Below the pieces are notes generated by a model. It was not told the DNA's origin. It saw only the letters and a list, made by a program, of their open reading frames with translations, and did no database searches. Positions 56,870 through 64,000 of a DNA stretch of 64,000 nucleotides are shown here, piece after piece (the first letter of the stretch is position 1; each line of letters begins with the position of its first letter). Origin of the DNA: Calliopum simillimum (taxonomy: Eukaryota; Arthropoda; Insecta; Diptera; Lauxaniidae). The stretch is from NCBI GenBank assembly GCA_951812925.1, contig OX638370.1, positions 96,486,897 to 96,550,896 on the forward strand, written 5' to 3'. The translations under genes and the position numbers were made by a program.

Positions 56870-57270
56870 AGAGCCAAAACTCTACATTTGGAAAAAAAAA
56901 AAATTCAGAATTTTGGCTCTAAATGTGAAAGATATAACCTTGTGCTAGTGGTTCAATTCTATTGCATACTTCGAATTTCGAAATTTGAAGATCACTAAGA
57001 ATGGAGCCAAAATTCATTGAAATTCAGAAAACTTAGTTTTGGTAAAATTTAAATCTCCCTTCACTTTCAGTGAGTCAAGCAAACGGAAGGTATTCAACAT
57101 ATCCTCGTGTTTTGTAAAATAGTAAAAGCTCAGAACCCCATTTCTCTTGGTATATAATTTGCTTCTTAAAAGAATGTGTGCAGTATTTAAAATAAATGAT
57201 CTTTTAATTAATCATACCCTCGACAGGAATTTTTTAAGCAAGCCACTCTCGATATTTTTTTAGATGGGTG
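56870..57270 (+). repeat. Duplicated flank shared with 40850-41430
   Basis: The same phrases in the same order as the first copy (AACCTTGTGCTAGTGGTTCA at about 56937, TTAATTAATCATACCCTCG at about 57205). It marks the second nuclease unit. Confidence 0.75.
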
Positions 57271-57588
57271 CAATTCGCTGCTTATTCGTATCTTCTACTA
57301 TAAAATAATATCATAAAATTATAAATTTTTAATATTTTGGTCATGGTGGACGTTTTGGCCTATATATTATACTTTCTCTAAGCATACAAAAATCCGAAAT
57401 CGGTTAAAAAGTAACTGCGCTACAAAATTTCAAGGGCACAAAGTTGCACAAAAAGGGTTTTTTAAGGGCAACTGAAGATTTTGAGTGTGTAAATTAAGTA
57501 CTCCACGAGGCCTTTAATATCAACTGGGTTTCTTCAAAAGTGTATGCAATTTTTTTGGATTTTGTAGCACTGTGTATGACCAATTTGT

Positions 57589-58395
57589 TATACCCTACAC
57601 CCAGGGTATATTCACTTTGTCCTTCCGTTTGTAACGCAGAGAAGGAGGCGTGGCAGATATGGAAAAGTATATATATTCTTGATCAGCATCACCTCCTGAG
57701 TCGATATACCCATGTCCGTCTGTCTGGCTGGCTGGCTGGGTGGCTGGCTGGCTGGGTAACGGCTGTGTATGGAAATACATTTTTTGGGAAAACTAAGCAA
57801 GATAATTCAATGAAATTTGGTACACAGCCTCCGTTGTCAAAGTTAGCTCGGGGGATTGAAAATGAGCGAAATCGGTCAACGAACACGCCTACCGCCCATA
57901 CAAAAAATATCATCAAAATGCAAATTTTGGAGTATATTTCACAACAATGCAACCAAAATAAACACAAATACTACGAATTGTCAGCGCAAGCTCTGAGGAA
58001 AAGCTGGTCGAATTTGGAGAAGAGGGCGTGGCACCTCTGATATAAGCAAAAGCTTCAAAACGCTGTACTGAAAGCGTTTTTTGAGATAATCAAACTAGAT
58101 TTGACTCGGACACTAAGAACTATAAATGCAAGCTTTAAGCAAAATCTGGATAAAATCGGACAAGAGGGCGTGGCTCCTCCCATATAAGCAAAAGCTTCAA
58201 AACGCTATTCTGAAAATATTTTTTCAGATAATCCAACCAAATTTCACTTCAATACTAAGAACTATAAATGCAAACTCTGAGAAAAAACTGGGTGAATTTG
58301 GAGGGCGTGGCACCTCCCATATTAGCAAAATTTTCAAAATACTGCTGTGTAGGGTATTTAATGTTTGGCCAGGCCAAAGGTAACACCCTTACTAG
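57589..58395 (+). mobile_element. Helitron-like (DINE/HINE-type) repeat, best preserved copy
   Basis: Starts TATACCCTACACCCAGGGTATA (an inverted pair), then GCCATA-like and CCATGTCCGTCTGTCTGG sequence with a GGCTGGCT microsatellite, then about four internal repeats of roughly 110-140 bp with GGCGTGGC and CTCCCATATAAGC. It ends with the stem-loop TTTGGCCAGGCCAAA (58364-58378), 13 bases, and CTAG (58392-58395) before a T-run. The empty site TTCGTTTTTTTTCCTCTTG is present near 32633. The open frame at 57540-58040 crosses the element edge and is not a gene. Confidence 0.82.
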
Positions 58396-58999
58396 TTTTT
58401 TTTTTCCTCTTGTATAATTTTGTGCTTTGTAGAGAGTGGTACATATCTAAGCATCAGATAATGACCTGCATAAATGTTTGACCTTGCAAACAATTATCTG
58501 TTCCTGTATGGCATCACTTCTTTATGTTTTCATATAAATAAAATTTTTTTATAACAACTACCTTTATTTTGTACTAGAAAATCAGACAACAAGAAAAATT
58601 AATAAGCGTAATTTGCATTACGTTCTTATCAATTTATAAATATTTTCATACTTTTTTATTTATATGCACATTAGCACATTAGAGTGACACAAAAAATCAA
58701 ACAGCGTCGGAAAATTTGGGGAGCTCAGCTGAAATTTTCCATTGGTATTTTATAAAACATATGAAACAAATTTCAGATCTCAAAGTGAAGATTTAGAAAT
58801 CACTAGCTTCTTTTTAAGAAAAATATAAGGGAACAGCTTTTTTACTTCTTCAAAATAAACAACCGACATTAGATATTCACTTAAAGGTATTAAACTTTTC
58901 AAATGTTTTATAGTTTGACAAAGAAAAATTTCAGTTGACGGCCCAAAATATTTGGACACCTTCGGTATTTTAGTGATACTCTCATGTGCATGTGAGAGC

Positions 59000-59645
59000 T
59001 ATGAAGCCTTTGGTTGACCTTCGCAAACCTTCGGGTTGACCAGAAAACTATTAATAAAGGCAGTACATAGTTGACCATAGATTTATTTCCTCTAGTGTAC
59101 ATAAATATCCTTCGTTTTGACTATGAAGACTACGAGCGACCTTCGGGTTTCACAGAAAATAATCAGTTAAAGCTAGTTGATAGTTTGTCATAGATACTTT
59201 CCCTCTATTATACTTAGTTATTCTTGGATTTGACTACGAAGCCTTCGGCTGACCTTCGCAAACATTCGGATTTTCCAGAAAACTATCAATTAAGGCTAGT
59301 TGATAGTTTGTCATAGATACTTTCCTTCTATTATACCTAGATATTCTTCGTTTTGACTTCAAAGCTTTCGGCTGACCTTCGCAAATGTTCGGATTAACCA
59401 GAAAACTATCAATAAAAGCTAGTGGACAGCTCACCATAGATTTATTAAGTCTAGTGTACCTAGAAATTCTTCGTTATGACGATGAAGAATTGGGGCGACC
59501 TTCGGGAAAATTCAGGCTTACCAGAAAACTATAATTTAAAGTTGAGTGATAGTCCGCCATAGATATTTTTCCTCTAGTTTATCTAGATATTTTTCGTTTT
59601 GACCATGAAGCCTTCGGGTGACCTTCGGAAACTTTCGAGTATAGC
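59000..59645 (+). repeat. Tandem array of the ~113-124-bp CTTCGG unit
   Basis: Five units with TATGAAGCCTTCGG-type starts near 58999, 59121, 59239, 59359 and 59482, with a sixth near 59605. One unit holds the intact TTAA (59290-59293) that is occupied by a MITE at 33255-33892. Confidence 0.8.
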
Positions 59646-60239
59646 ACAAAAACCTTCTCACCTTCTCTACTTGATATACACTCAGTGCCAAATTTTTAGC
59701 TCAATTAGCCGAATAATGCCTAAGTGATGATGTTTCAAACACACACACACAATAGCTTTCCATAGAAACTTCTACTCCCTTTTTTGCCCCCATAAGGGAA
59801 AATTTTATAAATAAAAACTATCCTATATCCTTCCTAGGGTCTGATAATATCTCCATACCAAATTTCATCTAAATCCGTTCGACGGCTTAGGCGTGAAAAG
59901 GTTACAAACAGACAGAGTTAGTTTTGCATTTTTTTGTAACTGGCATTTGCCGGCTTGCGTTGCTACACCTTCTCTTGTACAGAGGGCAGGTAATCTCAAA
60001 TTAATTTAAGCCAAAAAATGTAAACTGTCCCGATGCAATTTATATACGTACTGATTCTCACCTATTTGGTTAAATAGTTTAAAAGATACGACATTTTTAA
60101 GGGCATGGCACCGTTTAATTTTCCCTTGGATATTTTATGTACCGATATACTCAATATATATACCAAATATCATCCCTGTCCATTAAATATTGTCATGATA
60201 AATAAATTTTTTTGGTAACACGAAAAAAAAAACGGCAGG

Positions 60240-60600
60240 AAACCTTTTGGTGAAAAATGTTTTTTCCACTAAAATGTCATAAAATTCATGATACGCGTAA
60301 AAGCATGAAAAAGAGGAAAAAAATTTTTTAATTTTTGGTTCCGACTTCCAAGCGGGACCCTTGAAAATAATTTGTTTCCACTCAAAAGTCGTAAAAAATC
60401 ATGAAACGTGTCGAAAACACGAAAAAACGAAATAAAATTAAAATTTTGCTTCCGACACCCAAGGGGAACCCTTGAGTGAAAACATTTTTTATACACTAAA
60501 TGTTGTAAAAGGTCATGAAACGGGTAGAAAATACAAAAAAAAGGAAAAAACCATTTTTGGTTCCGGCATCCTAGGGGGTACCCGTGAGTGAAAAAAAAAA
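60240..60600 (+). repeat. Three tandem ~115-bp units
   Basis: Each unit has CACTAAA(A)TGT-AAA, TCATGAAACG, an A-rich stretch, GGTTCCG(G/A)C and a GGG(G)ACCCTTGAG-type end. One unit is present at 42730-42890 and a partial one near 31105-31160. Confidence 0.75.
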
Positions 60601-61139
60601 ACCGAAAAAAATAATGATGCAGAAACACGCGCCGTACCCAAAAAACTATAAATATTAATTTTCACGGTGATCGGTCCAGCCGTTTGGGAGTCTATAAGGA
60701 ACATTCGGGCGTACAAACATACTTACAAACATTCATTTTTATATATCTTTATATTAATACGCAAGACAAATTTGTCCTACCTTTTTTACTGTGTTAGAAA
60801 TGGAGCACGACTTTCAATTATACACCATTAGAAAGGTGTTTGTGTTTTAATGTGCACAAAGTTAAAATTATTTTAATATTTTGCCATTAAGCCAGGTGAA
60901 ATTAACTGCAAAATTTTCAATATTAACAACGACAAAGTACGCGGACACACAGAGCTTAAAATAGGATACAGTATAAAGAGAAAGACAAAAAGCTGACTGA
61001 CAATGACTTCATGTTTTTTGTTTTCTTTTCGTTTCACATTTGTCATTGTAGCAGGTATGATAAATGAACTTTTCTATTTTGTACCAAATAGAAAAAAAAT
61101 TTACTAAAACTGTCCAAAAAGTACCAAAATTATTTAATA

Positions 61140-61515
61140 TAAATGTGGTCAAATTTTGACCATTGGGCGATTCTAAGTAGTATAGATAAAAGTATGTATA
61201 TTAAAGAAACAAAACCGGAAAAATGGAGGGTGGTGTATTTTTTAAAAGATATCATTTATTCTGAAAATTCTTTCAGCATGGAAATTCATGAATTTTGAAG
61301 GATGTCTTGTGTGGATTATCCATTCAACAATTTTCGTTTACTCTATCCAAAGCATAATGCCATACATTTACAAATATCAAGAAATTTCAGTGTATAGTGT
61401 TCCTTAAATGATACTTTGAACAACAAAAAACTTGAAATTATATGAATGAAAAATTGATAGTGAACTTAGAATTCTGCAACATTTTTTTCATATAGAGCAA
61501 TGTAATCTATATCTT
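61140..61515 (+). repeat. Upstream flank of nuclease gene N3 (first part)
   Basis: Colinear with 46830-47110 plus 48859-48920 in the N2 flank, and with 35725-35880 in the N1 flank. It ends near 61515 where the insertion below begins. Confidence 0.75.
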
Positions 61516-63689
61516 CTCTTCTTATACGAGATAAAATTGTATGTTTCTTTGTACTTATTTCTGTGCCAAAATTTTTTCTCGAAAACGGCTACAGCGATTT
61601 TAATGAAACTTGGAGTAGTGTTAGATATTAGCATACAATGAAGAATGAGCTAAGTTTAAACTTTGTAAATGCTCACCAGAGGGCGTGGCACAGCCTTAAA
61701 TTTTAAATTTGATTAAGTAATAACTCGTAAACCATACAAGGTATTTGGATGAAATTTGGTGAGCGCGTACGGGTTAATAATACCTCATAACGGACAAAAA
61801 ATGGGCGGGATCGAAGAAGTGCCACGCCCACTTTTTAGCCTTTAAAAATTTTGATCCAATATTACTCGAAAACGACTCCAACAATTTTAATGAAAATTTA
61901 GGAGAAGTTACCCCTGCAAACAAGTACTAATATGTTATATGCCGTTATATTGGGAAAACTCGGTGAAGGGCGTGGCACCGCCCACAAAAATATAAAACGG
62001 TATAAAAAGAAAACTAATGAAGCAAACATTCTGAAATTAACTGTGAGGAGCCTAATTGCAATAGGGCATCTCTGATTTGAAAGTGGGCGAAATGTCGCCA
62101 TTGCGCGTGGAACCTCCCATACAAGCAAAATACGTTAAATGCTATTTCTCGCAAATGTTACAAGATATTTTTATGAAATTTGGTATGTAGGTACTACATA
62201 TCAATGCCTTGTAATAACCGAAAAGTGGGCGGGATCGAAGAAGTGCCACGCCCCTTTTTTAACCATTGAAAATTTTGATTCAATATTACTCGAAAACGAC
62301 TTCAACAATTTTAATGAAAATTTCAAAGATTTTACCCCTGAAAAGAAGTATCAATATGTGATGTGCTGTTATATTAGGAAAACTCGTTGGAGGGCGTGGC
62401 ACCGCACACAAAAATATAATACGCTATTAAAAGAAAACTACTAAAGCAATCTTTCTGAATTTAACTATAGGGAATCTACTTTTTATTAGGCACCTACGAC
62501 CTGAAAGTGGGCAAAATATCACCGGTGCGCGTGGAACCTCCCATACAAGTAAAACAAATTAAATGCTATTTCTCGCAAATGGTACAACATATTTTGATGG
62601 AATTTGGTACACAGCTATTGCTGGCAAATGCCTTTTATATAAACAAAAGTGGGTGATACCGAGAAAGTGCCAGGCCCACTTTTTAACCATTCAAAATTTT
62701 GATTCGATATTATTCGAAAACGACTCCATTAATTTTAATGAAAATTTAAGAGGTGTTACCCTTAAAAACAAGGAATAATATGCGATATGCCGTTTTATTG
62801 GAAAAACTCATTGAAAGGCGTGGCACCGCCTACAAAAATATAATACGCTACAAAAAAAAAATACAAAAGCAATCTTCGTAAATTTAACTGTAGGGAGTCT
62901 CCTTTTTATTAGGCACCTACGACCTGAAAATGGGCAATATATCGCTGGTGCGCGTCGAACCTCCCATACAAGTAAAACAAATAAAATGCTATTTCTCGCA
63001 AATGCTACAACGTATTTTGATGAAATTTGGTATGCGGATCTGGATCATGAGTATCTTAAGCATAACGAAAAGTGGGATTCGTTCAACAATTGCCACGACC
63101 ACTTTTTACCAAAATAAAAATTTTAGTTATAGTAGTAACTCAGGCACAAAAAAAGAATGGAATGAACTTCTTATTTTTAATATGCAGTCTTATGTACTTT
63201 TTGACGCTGAATCCGTCTTCATCAGCAAAACTGTCATTATACCTGCAGGGTTTTGAAATATCTTTGCTTGAAGTTGAAGAAAACGCTGTGTTCAGTCTTA
63301 ACTGCGTGTCTACAAGAAAAGGTGAAAACCTTTTTTATTAATGGCGTTGAATAGCCACACTCTTCCTTATCAAAACTTTTCCAATAGGTCTTTTACTTTC
63401 CGAGGTAAGATCTTTTGAAGATATGATATTTCAGCCCCAATACAATAGACGAAATATTTTGGATGCCTGCCATATCCCATTTATTTAATTTTTTGATATT
63501 TTTCTATACCATTCCACACTTTCCAAATATTTTCTTATTATTATTTTCATCGGTTAATTTATCATTTTGAAAGCATGAACATTGGAGGTGAAAAGGTACG
63601 AATTCCATCACAAAAAGTAGCTATGAATAATATCATCAACTAAAATAATAAGATTAGATTGTTGACCGAGCAGGGATCGGTCTCCAGGT
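61516..63689 (+). repeat. 2.2 kb insertion made largely of a 420-bp tandem repeat
   Basis: The N3 flank breaks at GTAATCTATATCT and resumes near 63690 at ATTATTTAATCGGAAAATACG; the two sides are joined in the N1 and N2 flanks. Inside, units of about 420 bp follow each other (ATATTACTCGAAAACGACT near 61859, 62283 and 62703), each with GGGCGTGGCACCGCC, CGTGGAACCTCCCATACAAG and AAAGTGGGCGGGATCGAAG. Partial units lie at both sides. The last 500 bp (63170-63689) show no repeat. Open frames of about 100 codons here repeat with the unit and are not treated as genes. Confidence 0.75.
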
Positions 63690-63817
63690 ACTATTATTTA
63701 ATCGGAAAATACGAAAAATGTAAATTTTGCAAATAGGGAAAACCCTAAACTTTGATATTCCGCATTTAAAATTAATTGTATCACTATCATCAGCAGCAAT
63801 GCATCTCTCTATTTGAG

Positions 63818-63825
63818 TATAAATA
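63818..63825 (+). promoter_or_regulatory. TATA box of nuclease gene N3
   Basis: TATAAATA, 97 bp before the ATG, as in N1 and N2. Confidence 0.75.
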
Positions 63826-63914
63826 ATTTCATCTTCTTAGTGTCTCGAACGGTTTCAGCTTGAATATTGTTGCATTCATTGTTCAAATACACTTCAAGCT
63901 TAGCTAAAGCAAAA

Positions 63915-64000
63915 ATGTATTTTCTAGTGTTTTTCATACTGTCGTTAACATTTTATCCCTTCGGTAACTTAAGAAATGAAATTGTATATTTCTACATTAG
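63915..64000 (+). CDS. Secreted DNA/RNA non-specific endonuclease N3 (exon 1 only; runs off window)
   Basis: Exon 1 (63915-63963) encodes the same 16-residue signal-peptide start as N1 and N2 (MYFLVFFILSLTFYPF) and is followed by the donor GTAACT. The visible 37 bases of intron 1 are identical to N2, so N3 is closer to N2 than to N1. The nuclease domain lies beyond the window, so it cannot be said whether the gene is intact. Confidence 0.8.
   Translation, partial: MYFLVFFILSLTFYPFGNLRNEIVYFYI

Larger units (their letters stand above)
57271..61130 (+). repeat. Dispersed repeat B, copy 3 (longest)
   Basis: It contains the order seen in copies 1 and 2: TAATATTTTGGTCATGGTGGAC, GCATCAGATAATGACCTGCA, the CTTCGG tandem units (59000-59645), TGCCGGCTTGCGTTGCTACA near 59950, the 115-bp tandem repeats (60240-60600), then TGACAATGACTTCATG near 61000. 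It is interrupted at 57589-58395 by a Helitron-like element. No terminal repeats or coding parts were found. Confidence 0.75.

Noticed and set aside
57540..58040. 166-codon open frame
   Set aside because: It crosses the border between repeat B and a Helitron-like element and includes a GGCTGGCT microsatellite; not a gene.
1..64000. tRNA, rRNA, CRISPR arrays or operon-like clusters
   Set aside because: No cloverleaf-like tRNA genes or rRNA-like sequence were noticed, and the gene structure is eukaryotic; tandem repeats here are satellites or transposon parts.

Overview
The window is strongly AT-rich eukaryotic DNA and reads as the genome of a higher (schizophoran) fly. The evidence is multi-exon genes with GT-AG introns and insect-type proteins, plus a dense load of insect transposon families: mariner, pogo-like, piggyBac, hAT, Helitron-like, non-LTR and LTR elements. 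I cannot name the species. The host genes fall into two tandem families, all on the + strand.

Left half (about 5.9-30.9 kb): two complete or nearly complete peroxisomal acyl-CoA oxidase genes lie head to tail. Acox A (exons at 5897-11588) lacks only its first exon, which must lie left of the window. Acox B (20532-30853) is complete: 8 exons, 672 aa. Exons 2 to 7 have identical lengths and phases in the two genes. Drosophila also has a tandem pair of this family (Acox57D-p and Acox57D-d), so this is probably the homologous locus. Both would carry out the first, FAD-dependent, H2O2-producing step of peroxisomal beta-oxidation.

Right half (about 36-64 kb): three tandem copies of a secreted DNA/RNA non-specific endonuclease gene, each with a signal-peptide exon and a conserved TATA box. 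N1 is at 36104-37416 and N2 at 49139-50509. N3 starts at 63915 and is cut by the window end. The repeating unit is about 13-15 kb and includes long flanking stretches. A decayed piece of an acyl-CoA oxidase exon sits inside the first unit.

Everything else is mobile or repetitive. Introns and intergenic DNA hold many long near-palindromic (hairpin) elements, often nested. Several insertions can be dated against an empty copy of the same site elsewhere in the window: a piggyBac-derived MITE (TTAA site), and two Helitron-like elements in T-runs. Others carry clear target-site duplications: a 5'-truncated non-LTR element with a GGACATTGG repeat, and an interleaved palindromic element inside an LTR-element gag with a 9-bp repeat. 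No tRNA, rRNA or CRISPR array was seen. I found no convincing new cellular system. The most unusual things are the interleaved palindrome element, a TA-flanked 3 kb element carrying a small spliced gene, the long hairpins inside Acox introns, and the nuclease segmental array.
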